A stretch of 64,000 bases of DNA from Collybia mongolica (taxonomy: Eukaryota; Basidiomycota; Agaricomycetes; Agaricales; Clitocybaceae): positions 930,001 to 994,000 of the forward strand of contig JAAXNY010000009.1 of NCBI GenBank assembly GCA_013420905.1, read 5' to 3'. The position numbers and the translations under genes were made by a program. Numbering within the stretch: the stretch's first letter is position 1; the number at the start of each line of letters is the position of its first letter. Positions 1 to 11,876 of the stretch are shown here, piece by piece. The notes under the pieces were generated by a model. That model worked only from the letters and a program-made list of their open reading frames with translations. It searched no databases and had not been told where the DNA came from.

Positions 1-3000
1 ACTGCACCTACAGGAGACAGATTCCTCTTTGAAGAATTGGGACCAGAATGCCCCAATTGGAGCATGTCCAGTGATGCATTGCACCACATGGGCAGTCAAA
101 GCATGGCTGTGACCGGTCTTGTGCATCCACGGCCCATTGTTTACATGGGTCGGAGTGAGTGGGGTATCCTTTTTCGCATAGAGCATCAGGAAATTGGAGC
201 CAATATACTTCTTGGACTGGAAGAGAGACTTCCAGCCATCAAGCATGCGTGTGACCGCTTTGCGTCATGCAAAGTCAGCAGAGATAACTGGCGCTCCACC
301 TGCCTTGACACAAGTCAAGACGGCGCTGATGTGTGCCAGTTGGTGGTCTTCAATCTCCACTCCATTTGTAATGTGGTGGAGGTGTATCTTGTGGATGGCA
401 CAGAGCTGCAGCCAAGGCAGCAGCACATCGCACACTTTGAGGGTGGATGCTTGACCTGAGTGGTGAGATGCATCGAGGGAACGCCTAAGGGTGTTGGTGG
501 AGTCAGAGAAGATATGGACATCATGGATGTCCTCTAGTCCGATTTCAGCTGCCTGTCAGACGCCTTCCGCAATTGCTCACAGCTTGGCATCATCAGACAT
601 AGAGAGGCCAGTAGCATACCAGTCCTCATATAGGTCCCTGGCGTGCCAGACACAATAAACCGCGACTGACTGCATGGGAGTGGGGGGAGTGGATGCATCA
701 GTGACAATGCAGATGCTCCATGGGGAGTGAGAGGCCTCATCAACAGCGCTCTTCAGCGATGTGATGCGGTCCTTCATGAAATCCTTGCAGTGATCACTGC
801 CCTTGGGTGGGGGGGTGACAATATTGTAGACTATGTGATCAGGGAACAAGTCCTTGGGGCGCATGCCCGGTTGATTGAGTGGGTGGACAGGGTCTAAATC
901 CAGGGAGGAGAGGCCAAGGTTAGACCAGGCCTCCACAACAGGTGATACGAGTTTCCCAAGCCTACGGCTTGGGTTGTGGGCACTGAGGGTCTTGACAGAG
1001 AATTTGTGGTTCCCATCAATGAGGCAACAAAAGGTGTGTGAGGCCTGAAGCACACGGGAGCGGACATGACTCCTTTCCACCAACTTCTTAACATGAAGGT
1101 GGATAGGGGGGATGCCTGCAAGGGTCTTGCCAGCCCCATTTGGGGATGTCTTGAAGGCGCTGGTGATCCAAAGGCAAGCGCGCCTTTGCATCTTCCGGAG
1201 GTTATCAAGAGGGCCTGCCATGTGGGCCCCCTCATACATCCAGAGCCTGCTCCCATATGTAGCAATGGGGAGAACACAGGCTCGGTAGAGCATTCGTTTG
1301 TGCTTGGGCCTAAGCCCGTGCACAGAGTTGCAGAGGGAGAGCATAGCCTTCACAGAAGTGAGGGCTTTGTTCGTGTATCGCTTGATGTGCTCTCTGAATG
1401 TGAGGGGACAGTCAAAAAAGAACCTGAGGTAGCACCAAATGGTGCCAGGGCGGAGGGGGGTGTCCCCAGTATATGGGGCATAGCCAAGGTTGATGTTAGG
1501 GTTCATATTGCTGTGTTTTTGAGAGAAGTGGAATCCCTCAGACTTGCTGTGCTCAAGCACCAAACCCATTGCCTGGGTGAGCTCAAATACGACTTTGTAA
1601 GCTCCCTTGAGCTTAATAAGGTTCTGTTTGAACATGTCCAACTGCACTATAATGGTGCCATCGTCCATGTAGGAAATTAGCGAAGCTATGCGAACCCTCC
1701 ATTCAAATTCCTTGAGGAGGGGTGCGAGGCATAGAGCAGAGAGGATAGGGGACATGGCAGAGCCCTGTCCCAGACCAACGCTGGACAGGAAGAGCAGGGA
1801 CAGTTCGTCGTCCCACATGTATCTAGTATGATGATCAACGAGGTATGACCTGAAGAACGCAACCACTTCTGGCGTGAATCCCTGTCTCTCGAGGATGTGT
1901 AGGAGGACCTTGTGGTTTATCGATGGGAAGAACTGAGCCAGGTCAAAAGCAACGACACTTGTCTTGAGTTTGGCGTGCTATCTGGAGTGGACGACATGTG
2001 TGAGGAAACAACTAGCATCCTTGGTGGAGTTCTGACGGACCCCTCCGAACTGATTGGGGTGGAGTACACCATGTTGAGCAGCTTCAAACTGCATCCTGGT
2101 GGACAACATCTTCTCTAGCAGTTTACCCAGCGTGTTCAAGAGAACTATTGGGCAAAACGACTTGGGAGTGTCATACAATGGCTTACCTGGCTTGGGTATG
2201 ACCACCATAATGGATGCTTTAAACTTGGCGGGCCAATGGCCTGACGAGAGACAAGCATTTGCAAGCCACAAAAGTAGTTTGCCACACCAATCATCTTGGG
2301 TGATCCGTTTAAGGTGACACCATGAGATGTGATCTGGCCCAGGGGCAGATCGATTCAAAGTGCCTGATAAGGCATCCGACATCTCAGCAGCAGAGTAGGG
2401 GACCCACGCCCAAGTTGTAGGTGAGGTCCAAGTGTTACCCAGCTTGTCAAGGTCAATGGGCCTATTGATAGCTGAGTTGAAGGTGGAGTGCAGTGCATTC
2501 CATAGCGACTCTGTGGTGCTGCATGGCACGCCTTGGTACAAGATGGCCTCAACTGGGGGTGTCTTGCATGGGCCCACCCAGTCCATGAGATCCCATGGTC
2601 TGAGGTTAGTATTAGCAATTTCGTCGATGCATTCGTCGAAGTGCTTTTGTTTCACTTTACACGTGGCGGCCTTGAAGGCCTTCCAGTCCTCTGGGAGATC
2701 AGAACTCATAGCCTCAGACCTTGTCTGGGCGCAGTCCGAGTCCCACCAAGACTTAGACCGGGCGCAAGCCCAGTTAGTCTTAGCGTGATGGGACCACGCC
2801 GTTTCAAAGCCCTTAGCTATCACCTGAGCAACTAGTTGAGTTTGTTCTGCTGACATGACATCAGGAATTTGGATGAGCCCAAGAAGTAAACACACTTCTG
2901 CGAGGAAAGCGGCTTCTTCTTTGGAGTCAATTTTGATTGACATCTTCCCTTCAGGGAACTCGACCCTAAGGGGGATGTCTAGGAGTAGAGGGAAGTGATC

Positions 3001-3708
3001 AGGCTTGCCCTTATCACCTATCGTCAGGTCAGCTATGTATCCCCAGAATGCCAGGACAAACACAAGGTTGAGGACCGAGCTGCATTATACAGCTGATGCG
3101 TGACCCGACCTGAGGGGGGGGCAATCCTCTCAAGGCTGAGGGCAGCCGCGCACTCCATGAGCCTGTTGGCCATGGGGTGCTCATGATTGAGGGTAGCATC
3201 CCAATGTGCTGAGGGGCAAGGGGCAATTAAAATCACCCCCCATGTAGCTAACATCGGGGAAGTCATCCAGGTGGTCCTCGAGGAATCGGATTGCGGATCC
3301 ATTCTCATCTGAGTAGACGTTCATCAAATGCACTGGGCCGAGGTGGCCTCGTACAGTGATGAGCATGACATCGCAGTGGTTAACAATGTCTGATCGGAGC
3401 TTAGGTTTCACTGAGTGGATAGCTCATTTGACGTAGGCCATGATGTGCGGCCAATCTTTGGCTGCGTTGAACCCTTTGGGGAACATGGGAATCCAGTCCG
3501 GGTGGATGGGGGGTCCCCTGATGGGGACCCCGTCTTTTTTGGTCAAGGAGGCTGTATACTGTACAGTGGCCCATGGCGGCTCCTGCAGGAAGAGAATGTC
3601 AGTGACGTCCTTACGGTGTTCTAACAGGTCAACTGTCCAGTGTTGTTTGCGCCCAACATTTTGGCAGTAGGTTCTGAGCATATTTACATTACAAGTTGTA
3701 CTAGACAT
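1..3708 (-). pseudogene. LINE ORF2 pseudogene: endonuclease, reverse transcriptase, RNase H
   Basis: The ATG at 3708 follows the ORF1 stop after three bases. The endonuclease/exonuclease/phosphatase fold shows NVGRKQHW, FLQEPPW and GGDFNCP (about 3640-3220). The frame is lost near 3215 and resumes in the stretch ending with SDH-like DHFPLLLD (about 3000). RT motifs follow: APGPDH, PKPGKPLYD, NQFGG, GSAMSP and the catalytic YMDDG (about 1660). The usual R of the F/YRPI motif is C, giving FCPIV, which fits C-to-T decay. RNase H begins at CIVTDAST (about 700) and continues past a break near 577 through SDSTNTL. The last part has HKTGHSHALT...CITGHAPIGAF, a likely Cys/His nucleic-acid-binding tail. 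There are at least four frame breaks. It runs off the window start. Confidence 0.88.
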
Positions 3709-5621
3709 TAATCAAGTAACTTTTTGTTGAATCGCTCGAGTACCCTCCCTGCGTCCTCGGAGCCTGTCTCCTGTAACGGTAGGGAAGGGGGTATTAGCAG
3801 AGGGCGCAAAGCGTAAGAGCTCGTTGCCCACCTTCTGGGAAGTGTACTTGGCCGCTAGCCATTTGGCATTGTAGTGGTGTTTCCAAAAGGAGCACTTTCT
3901 GTTGTCAGACTCATGGGCAAGGCCACAGTTGACACATTGGGAGGCATGTGGGCACTTATGACCTGCCAGTGTGGCAAGTCTTGGTGGGGTAGCCTTGGGG
4001 GCAGCCTTGCAGCACACTGCCAGGTCATGGTGGTTGCAGGCATCATGGGGCCTGCCGTAATAAGAGCACAATTGAGCTCTGAAGGGACAGACCTCCTTGC
4101 GGTGGCCGAACCTCCAGCACTTTGTGCAGATAGGGACTCCTGTCCGCTTATCAGCTGGTAGGATGGTCAAGGACTGGGACCCAAGCATGAAGCTCTTGTT
4201 CCGAAGGCTGCAGAGGTGGGTGCCTCCACGAGAATTGTAGATGTCGAAGAACACAGTGCATGAGTCCGACGTTTTGGAGTTTCTGACCACGCGGGGGAGC
4301 GCCCCTTGGTACAGGTGGATCGCACCTTTCCATTTGCAGGATTCAAGGATAGCCTTGACCTCCAGAGGAGTGATGGGAATGGGCTTCCCAGTCTTGTCAT
4401 ATGTGATGGTGGTACCAAAGAAGGGGAAGTTGGGGATGTGGAGGAAGGTCTTGGAGGACCCGACCTCAACCCGTGTCTCTGTCTCGGCCCCCTGAGCCTC
4501 CTTTGCCTTGGCATCGAAGAACTGGTAGAGGACCTGGAGGTCGTCTTTGGAAGGCACAGAATCCATGACGAGGGACAAACCCCCGAGATGGTTCTGTGTT
4601 TCCACAACGGCACAGATGGTTCGACGATTAGAACCAAGAATACTGTTGATCGTTGGTATAACGGGAGCATTGTCCCAGTATACTGGCGGGGAGCAGAAGA
4701 CCACGACTTCTTTCTGAGAGGAACCATGGGTGGTGGACCACTTCACATTGGTGCGAGCCCGTTCAGCATTTGTGCAGGAGGTGGCAGCCCTGCCTGCAAC
4801 AATCTGTTGCGCTTGGACAATGGATGTGTTGGGAGCCAAGGGGAAAGACTTGGCCATCTGGACTAGTCCCTCAGCCATGGCAGCAGCACCCTTCCTCCTC
4901 TTAGAAGGGGGAGGTTGGGGGAGAGCAGCAGCAGCAGCTGCCGTAGATGCAAACAAGGCTGGGGTCGGCCGAGGGGGGGGAGGCGGAGGCCGTCTGGATG
5001 ACCAAGCTGGGATAAGCTTCCTCTGGGGCCTGCGGAGACCTGCAGGATCAGAGGTAGCATTGGACAAATGGGGGGGCTGCTGCCCTGACCCAGGAGGACC
5101 GTACTTAGGGGGGGGAGGAGTGTCAGGGGGGAGCTGGCTCCGAAGGCTGTTGATGACCTGTTGTAGGGCGGCAACTTGAGAGGTCCCATTGGCAACATGC
5201 CGGATGAGGCTGATTTTGGAGGCCAAGTATACAACCTGGAGGAGCTCAGTGGCAAAAGTGTCAGTGAGGTGTGCAGGGACATGGTATCCCTTTTCAGTCC
5301 AGAGGTTCATAAGCTCTGTTGTGTTGTGGAGCGATGAGGTAGCCGCCTGGACGTCAATTTCCACCGATTCTTTCGAACCAGTTGGGAGAAAGGCATCAGC
5401 AGGGTCATCAAAGCTCTCCTGGAAGGAGTTCATCTCCACCCCCTCCAAGGTTTCCTCTCAGTCCTGGGGAGGTGGGGCTGGGGCTTTGCCTTTGGCAGAC
5501 AACAACGTGATGGTGTCGTTGTCTGCTGCAGTATCCATTGGAGTGGAGGAATCCACCTCCGATGCGGGTGCAGGCATGGGTGGTCGAAAGAAGCCCTGTT
5601 GTGCAATAGTAGGGAGGCCTG

Positions 5622-5871
5622 TGTTAGAATTGACCTGTATATATAGCTTAGCTTGGTATTGTTTTGCTTCTTTCATTGTTCTATTGTTCTATTGTTCTAT
5701 TGTTCCATTGTTTATTGTACTCTACTATTGTTCCTACAGGTATATAGGTGTAGAGTAGCTTGTTCTGGAGTCCCCAGTTTCTCACTCAGGACTCCAGGTT
5801 AGTACTCACTTATATTAGTGAATATACAGTTTCTTACTCAGGACTCCAGCTCTAGGCTTCCACCTTTAACA
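5622..5871 (+). repeat. Copia 5' LTR
   Basis: 250 bp. It has a TATATATAG box about 16 bp inside the left edge, and several TTCTATTG units in a row. It differs from the 3' LTR at about 5761 (T against C) and at about 5788 (C against T). Confidence 0.95.
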
Positions 5872-5890
5872 GGTTATAGGCCCCGTGCTC
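5872..5890 (+). other. Copia primer-binding site (half-tRNA type, probable)
   Basis: The bases directly after the 5' LTR read GGTTATAGGCCCCGTGC. GGTTAT is complementary to the anticodon-loop part of initiator tRNA-Met. Copia-type elements are known to prime with a cut tRNA-iMet half whose site starts GGTTATGGGCCC in Drosophila copia. The assignment is by analogy; the host tRNA is not in the window. Confidence 0.6.
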
Positions 5891-6263
5891 TAAGAGCTCT
5901 AGTTCAAGTATACAACTCACCAGTGCCATTTCTGCACCCTCTGTTCGCATTTTTTGCCCTTTATAGTGTGTTGCACCCCCTTTAGTTACAAGGGCATCCA
6001 ACTTTTGGGACCATACTCTTCAGTGGGTTGGTTTTCATCCTACCTAGGAAATATCCCAGTAATCATCCTGGTGATCCTGGAGGTGCTACAATTGGGATTG
6101 CTCAGTAGTTACAGTAGAATACTCTCAGCACTCCTTTCCTGCACACACTCCTGAAGGCTCAACTTGGAACCCTGCCCTTTGTTATTTTCAAGGGAACCTG
6201 GTTGTATTCCTGTTGATACAAACTTGCACAGAGGTTAACACCCCATTTTCACTCCTTACCAAC

Positions 6264-9200
6264 ATGTCTCTTACCAAACCCACCTTCCCCCTCCTCAATG
6301 ACACCAACTACACCTCCTGGGCATCTGATATGTCTGCCTGGCTTAGGGCTAATGGCAGCTGGAGGATTGTCAAAGGCATTGCTAGAGTGCCCTCCCTCAG
6401 TAGCCCTCCTACAGAAGAGCAACTGGATGCACAGGAAGCCTACCTCATCAAAGTTGAAAAGGCAGCTGGCCAAATCTTCTTTATGGTTGAGGAACCCCAA
6501 AGAGTCCACTTCAATGGAATTGCTGAGGATCCTGTCAAAATGTGGGAGGCACTAGCCAAAGTACATGTCCAGAAGTGTCCTGGACCTCGCTTTAATGCCC
6601 TGGATGACTTGTTCTCCATCAGAAAGCAAGAGGAAGAGTCCCTTCAAACTCTTATTAACAGAGTTGAAAAAGCCATCACCAATGTCAAAAGTCTTAGGTC
6701 AGAGAAGTATACTCTGGCTGACATGGACTCAGAACTAGCAACCATGGCTTTGATTAGGGCTCTTCCTGAGGACTATAATCACTTTGTGACAAGTTTACTC
6801 CTCACTTCTGACTTGGACAAGTCAAAAGTCCATCAGGCATTCATTACTGAGGACCAATCTCGTCACAGAAGGGCAGAAGAGCAGACTGCCATGGCTGCAT
6901 CCACCTCAGGAAACAGTTGTCATTTCTGTGGCAAAGGGGGTCACATCCAGACCAAGTGCACACTGTACATCAATGCACAAAAGGAGGCAAAGAAGTCTAA
7001 TGGGACTTCAAATGGTGGCAAAAATAAAGGCAAAAAGCGCAAGGAGACTGCAAACAAGGCACAGGACAATGCCTCTGATGAGGATGTCACAGAATATGCT
7101 GGAAATGCAAGTACCTCCCTCCCAGATCATTCTGATCTGTCTGGCCCACTGCAACTAGATGCTGACTTCAATTGGCTTCCAGACTCTGGGGCCTCTTCGC
7201 ATATGACCCCACATCACAATTGGGTGCATAATTATCGCCCTCATGTTGTACCAATCAGGCTGGCAGACAATAGTGTGATATATTCAGCCGGGACAGTTGT
7301 GTTTAATCCTGTAGTAAAAGGGCAGAATCTGCGTCCAGTGGAGTTCACTAGAGTCCTACATGTACCTAGGCTTCGGAACAACCTCCCCTCTATCCTATAC
7401 CTCACCAGAGCAAAGGGTTTCAAGATTGTGATTGACAGTCAGGCATTGTGGTTCAGACTCAAGAACTCATCTCAGGCCTTGTTCTCTGCCACAATCAAGT
7501 CCAACAACTGTGCCCAGCTTGATGGAACAGTCCAATGCATTTCAGAGTATGCTAATGTTGCCTCTACTCTTCCTCTGGACTTGTCCTTATGGCACAGAAG
7601 ACTGGCTCACCACAATTATGCAGTGGTTAAGACTATGGTTAAACAGGAGTTGGCAACAGGCATGGACATGAATTCTACAACCAAGCCAGATCCTAACTGT
7701 GAGGCTTGTCTGGCAGGCAAAATGAAGTCTAAATCCTATCCCTCTACTGGAAATTGTGCTACACAGCCTCTGGAACTCATCCACAGTGACTTGCATGGTC
7801 CTATGACTACAAAATCGCATTCTGGAGCACTCTACTGGATTACCTTCATTGATGATTTCTTGGATTTCAGAGCAGTGATGGCACTCAAGGAAAAGTCTCA
7901 GGCATTCCAGGCATTCCAGAAGTTCAAGGCTTATGCTGAGAACCATTGGAAGGATAAGGGCTACACTATCAAGACATTGCAGGATGACAAGGGTGGTGAA
8001 TACATGTCAAAGGAGTTCATTCAATTCACAGACCATTGTGGGATTACCAGGAGACACACATGCAGAAACACACCACAGCAGAATGGAGTTGCAGAGAGAG
8101 CTAACAGGACTATGTCTGATGACATTACTGCTATGCTTGCAGAGTCCAAGTTGCCCCCATCCTTTTGGGAGCATTGCATGGATGCACAAGTACACATCTG
8201 GAATCACATTCCAACACTTGTAGCGCCCAAAACTCCTCACTATGGCTGGTTTGGAACTAAACCTGATATCAGTCATCTCAGGGTGTGGGGATGCACCTCC
8301 TATGTCTTTGTGCAGAAGGATAAGCGCAAGACTCTGCAGTCACACATGGATAAATGTGTCTTTATTGGATATGCTGATGGTTACAAGGGTTGGAAGTTTT
8401 ACAACCCCACCACCAAGAAGACCATGATCTCAGACAAAGCAGAGTTTGATGAGCGGTATTTCCCTGGTCTGAAGACATCTGGCAGTGTCCCTGTTCCCTC
8501 TGGCCCACCCCCACCTATTTTTGTTGGTCCAAATCATCCTGATAGCAGTCCAGTGCCAGACTCAAGCAATATGCCTGATTTTGGGGGGTATGATGATGAT
8601 AATGATGATGATAATCTAAAATCAGCCCCAAAGTGTCCTGCACCTGCCCCTGCACCTGCCCCTGTACCTATTCCCCCTGCTGCCCAAGCCCCTGCCCAAG
8701 CACCACCTGTCCAGCATAATGTCCAAATCCCAAACATTGATCCAGCCAATTACCCATTACCCAATGAGCAACATGATCCTGACTTGGATGATGGTCCTGT
8801 TAGACCTAGAGGTAGAAAGCCTCCCAAAGGCACTGTACTCCCCACCAGGAAGTCATCTAGGGCTACTAGACCTCCCCAGGAATATTGGATTGTAAGGCCA
8901 TCTAAGCCTGTCCTGGATGATGGTGATAGTGATATTGAGGCTAACTTCACATGTGGTGAAAGGGATGAGGATGGATTTGAATTTGTCCACTTTGCTGGTG
9001 CTGCCCTTGGTCCTGAGCCAGATCCCCAGAACTGGCACCTTGTCATGAAGTCTAAGGATGCTAACAAGTGGAAGAAGGCTGTTGATGAAGAGATAGAGTC
9101 ATTGACACAGAATGGCACATAGGACATCATTGATCTGCCTCAAGATAGGAAGGCAATTGGTTCTGGATGGGTATTCAAGGTCAAGCGCAATTCAGATGGC

Positions 9201-10574
9201 TCAATTGAGCGCTACAAGGCAAGACTGGTTGCAAAGGGATGTGCACAACGTCCTGGCATTGACTATAATGAAGTCTTTGCACCTACATTTCACCCAGCTG
9301 CTCTGAGATTGATTCTAGCCATTGCTGGAATTGAAGACATGGAACTGCACTCTGTGGACATCACATCTGCTTTCCCCAATGGAGATCTGGAAGAAGACAT
9401 CTATATGCGTCCTCCTCCGGGTTATGTGGTTGGAAACAAGGTTTTGAAGCTCAAGAAATCGCTCTATGGACTCAAACAGGCTGCCAGGCAGTGGAACAAG
9501 AAGCTACATGGTGTTCTTGACAGCATGGGATTCACCAGACTGGAATCTGACTGCTCCATTTACTTGTATGTAAAGGGAGAAGTCAAGATCATTGTCCCCA
9601 TCTATATTGATGATATCACTCTAGCTTCAAAATCCAATGCAGAAATTGACAGAACAGTCAAGGAGCTGTCCAGACACTTCAAACTTTGTGACCTTGGGCC
9701 CACTCAGTTTCTATTGGGTGTGGAAATCATCAGAGATCGTCCAAATCGCACCATTGCCCTCTCCCAGAGACAGTACATTGTGGACATGCTGGAAAAGTAC
9801 AACATGACAGACTGTAACCCAATCAGCACTCCTATGACCCCAGGACTTATTCTATCCCAGTCAATGTGCCCACAGACAGATGCAGAAAGGGAGGAAATGT
9901 GAAATGTCCCATATCTCAGTCTTGTTGGATCACTTCAATACCTTGTCAGTATGACTAGAGGTGATCTAGCTGCAGGTGTATCCAAGCTAGCAAGGTATAA
10001 CTCCAATCCTGGTCCTAAGCATTGGGCTGCTGCAAAGCATATGCTCAGATATTGCAAGGCCACCATGGACTACAAGTTGACCTACCAGGCAAATGGTGAA
10101 CCACTGGAGTTCAAGACATACTGTGATGCCTCTCATGCAGACTGTGTGGACACTGGGCACTCTACTGGTGGATATGTCACAATTTTGGGGGGAGGAGCAA
10201 TAGGCTGGAGCAGCAAACTGCAACCAATTGTTACACTGTCCACCACTGAAGCGGAGTATGTTGCTGCTGTGGAGGCAGGCAAAGAGATCCTCTGGATGCA
10301 AAGTCTTATGCAAGAACTTGGGTATCCTATTCAAAACTCTTCCATTTTAATGATTGACAATATGTCTTCATTAAATGTGACCAGGAACCCAGAACACCAT
10401 GGAAGAATGAAACATATTGACACCAGACTATTCTGGCTAAGGGAAAAAGTGGAAAGTGGAATTATTTCTACTTATCACATTCCTGGAACAGCTCAAGTGG
10501 CAGATATTCTTACCAAGGCTGTTACACTCCCCAAGGTTCAATACTGCAGGGAGATGATGGGTATTAAACCCTGA
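6264..10574 (+). pseudogene. Copia gag-pol polyprotein with two in-frame stops
   Basis: A single frame of about 1,436 codons. The start is the first ATG (MSLTKPTFPLL). Gag ends in the knuckle CHFCGKGGHIQTKC (about residue 220). The protease has LPDSGASSHMT. Integrase shows the HHCC module (HRRLAHHN...CEACLAGK), the first catalytic Asp in SDLHGPM and the C-terminal NTPQQNGVAERANR. A proline- and acid-rich linker follows (8490-8760). RT has YIDDITLAS (about 9605-9630) and RNase H has CDASHAD and LSTTEAEYVAA. The frame is interrupted by TAG at 9120-9122, where a Trp is expected, and by TGA at 9900-9902, where an Arg is likely. Both fit single C-to-T or G-to-A changes. All other catalytic motifs look intact. 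Confidence 0.93.
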
Positions 10575-10630
10575 ATGGTTTTGTTTCTGACTACTCTATT
10601 TTGATTTTGGTAACTCTTATTGAGATGCAC

Positions 10631-10643
10631 CAGGTCAGGGGGG
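10631..10643 (+). other. Copia polypurine tract
   Basis: CAGGTCAGGGGGG lies just before the 3' LTR, separated by TA, as expected for the plus-strand primer. Confidence 0.6.
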
Positions 10644-10645
10644 TA

Positions 10646-10895
10646 TGTTAGAATTGACCTGTATATATAGCTTAGCTTGGTATTGTTTTGCTTCTTTCAT
10701 TGTTCTATTGTTCTATTGTTCTATTGTTCCATTGTTTATTGTACTCTACTATTGTTCCTACAGGTATATAGGTGTAGAGTAGCTCGTTCTGGAGTCCCCA
10801 GTTTCTTACTCAGGACTCCAGGTTAGTACTCACTTATATTAGTGAATATACAGTTTCTTACTCAGGACTCCAGCTCTAGGCTTCCACCTTTAACA
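10646..10895 (+). repeat. Copia 3' LTR
   Basis: 250 bp, direct copy of 5622-5871. It ends TTAACA and is followed by the second GCCTG target copy at 10896-10900, where LINE ORF1 resumes. Confidence 0.95.
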
Positions 10896-11113
10896 GCCTG
10901 GGGGTCTCTGAGGAGTGGTGCTCCTGGTTGGAGCAGGGGAGGAGGACCCGCGAAGGTAGTCGTGAATGTCCGGCGGTTTCGAGGTGCGTTCCGCCAATTG
11001 TTGTGATTGGCCAGGTGGGTTGTCTTTGCCCATGTCAGAGGCACAGGGCTTGGTTGGTAGAGTGTTATCAGGGGTGATCTAGGGCAGCAGAGTGCATAGA
11101 ACGATGATGACAA

Positions 11114-11876
11114 CTACGACGGTGGCTGTGCACGTTGTGGTAACAAGTCAAGAAGCGATGGATCAGCTTTAATCAAAGTCCTTGGAATCAATGTTTCTAC
11201 CTATAATATTTTCTCTTGACCATGTATTGCTATTTCTCTTGATCATTTGCACTGGATTCTAATTGTTTTAAATATAGGCTTAGAGAGAGAGGAATTTTTT
11301 CAAAATGTAATGTATCAGGTTTTAGGGTGGGCTTTGGGGTGTTAATCAAGGGCTTTGCCACAGAGTTGAGTCTTTCCACTTTTATCTGTATGCTGTTGAG
11401 TTAAGGATAAACAGACAATATTTGTTGGTTTAGTCTGCTTTAGAGGTCTTGTGATGTTGGTGTCATCTGTGTTGCAGAACAGGTGATCATGTTTTGTTTG
11501 GAGGCAGGTGACTTGAGCTGGTTTGGACAGGTGACTTTGAACTGATTTGAGCAGGTGACAGTGCATGTGACCCACCACAACTTTTCCCGCTTTGTCATCC
11601 TTAGTCAGCACTCTACTTAAAAAGACAACTTTTCATCGCTTTGTCAGACTTAGTCAGCGCTTAGTCAGGATTAGTCACAATCAATTCACACGGCCATAGT
11701 ACTTTAATATAGACAGACAGACAGATAGGATAGGACAGACAGATAGGACAGATCTTAGGAGCCTGGGTTATGATATACTGAAGACCATTGCTTTGCTGAC
11801 AATTTGTGCTACATGCAACATTAAGTGCGCAATACTAGTTTTGCTCATAGATGGGCCTTTAGTATTTTTGCATCAA
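11114..11876. other. Intergenic stretch with GACA/GATA microsatellite
   Basis: Between the LINE 5' end and the PEBP gene stop codon. I see no gene. A (GACA/GATA) simple repeat lies at about 11711-11755. The part nearest 11876 probably holds the 3' UTR of the minus-strand PEBP gene. Confidence 0.6.

Larger units (their letters stand above)
5622..10895 (+). mobile_element. Full-length Ty1/copia LTR retrotransposon
   Basis: Two 250-bp LTRs (5622-5871 and 10646-10895) differ at only two positions that I can find. They begin TGTTAG and end TTAACA. The 5-bp target duplication GCCTG lies at 5617-5621 and 10896-10900. The internal region holds one gag-pol frame in the copia order: gag, protease, integrase, RT, RNase H. 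The high LTR identity implies a recent insertion, and the element landed in an older LINE. Two stops in the polyprotein mean this copy is probably non-autonomous now. Confidence 0.96.
3712..11033 (-). pseudogene. LINE ORF1 (gag-like, zinc knuckles), interrupted by copia
   Basis: The coding pieces are 11033-10896 and 5621-3712. Removing the copia element and one copy of its 5-bp duplication joins them in a single frame (PQRPPG then LPTIAQQ). The N-terminus is proline-rich and disordered. The C-terminal third holds CCHC-type knuckles (CTKCWRFGHRKEVC, CPHASQC, CVNCGLAH), as expected of an RNA-binding LINE ORF1 protein. One in-frame TGA sits at 5458-5460. Apart from that stop, the frame is open for about 680 codons. 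The copia insertion therefore landed in an ORF1 that was still largely intact. Confidence 0.85.
1..11113 (-). mobile_element. Degenerate Tad1/I-like LINE, split by a copia insertion
   Basis: Non-LTR retrotransposon read on the minus strand. It has a gag-like ORF1, then an ORF2 with endonuclease, reverse transcriptase, RNase H and a terminal Cys/His segment. The order EN-RT-RNase H is typical of Tad1/I-group LINEs of basidiomycetes. The 3' end lies beyond base 1. The 5' end is near 11113-11160, with the first ORF1 ATG at 11033. Bases 5622-10895 are a later copia insertion and are not LINE sequence. Frameshifts and stops show that the copy is dead. A short relative lies at 27841-28518 and a longer one at 39030-42270, so the family was once active here. 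Confidence 0.88.

Noticed and set aside
1066..1680. Long plus-strand ORFs over the LINE (also 37-459, 4306-4866, 4730-5179)
   Set aside because: Antisense shadows of LINE ORF1/ORF2, whose minus-strand reading shows clear RT, endonuclease and zinc-knuckle motifs.
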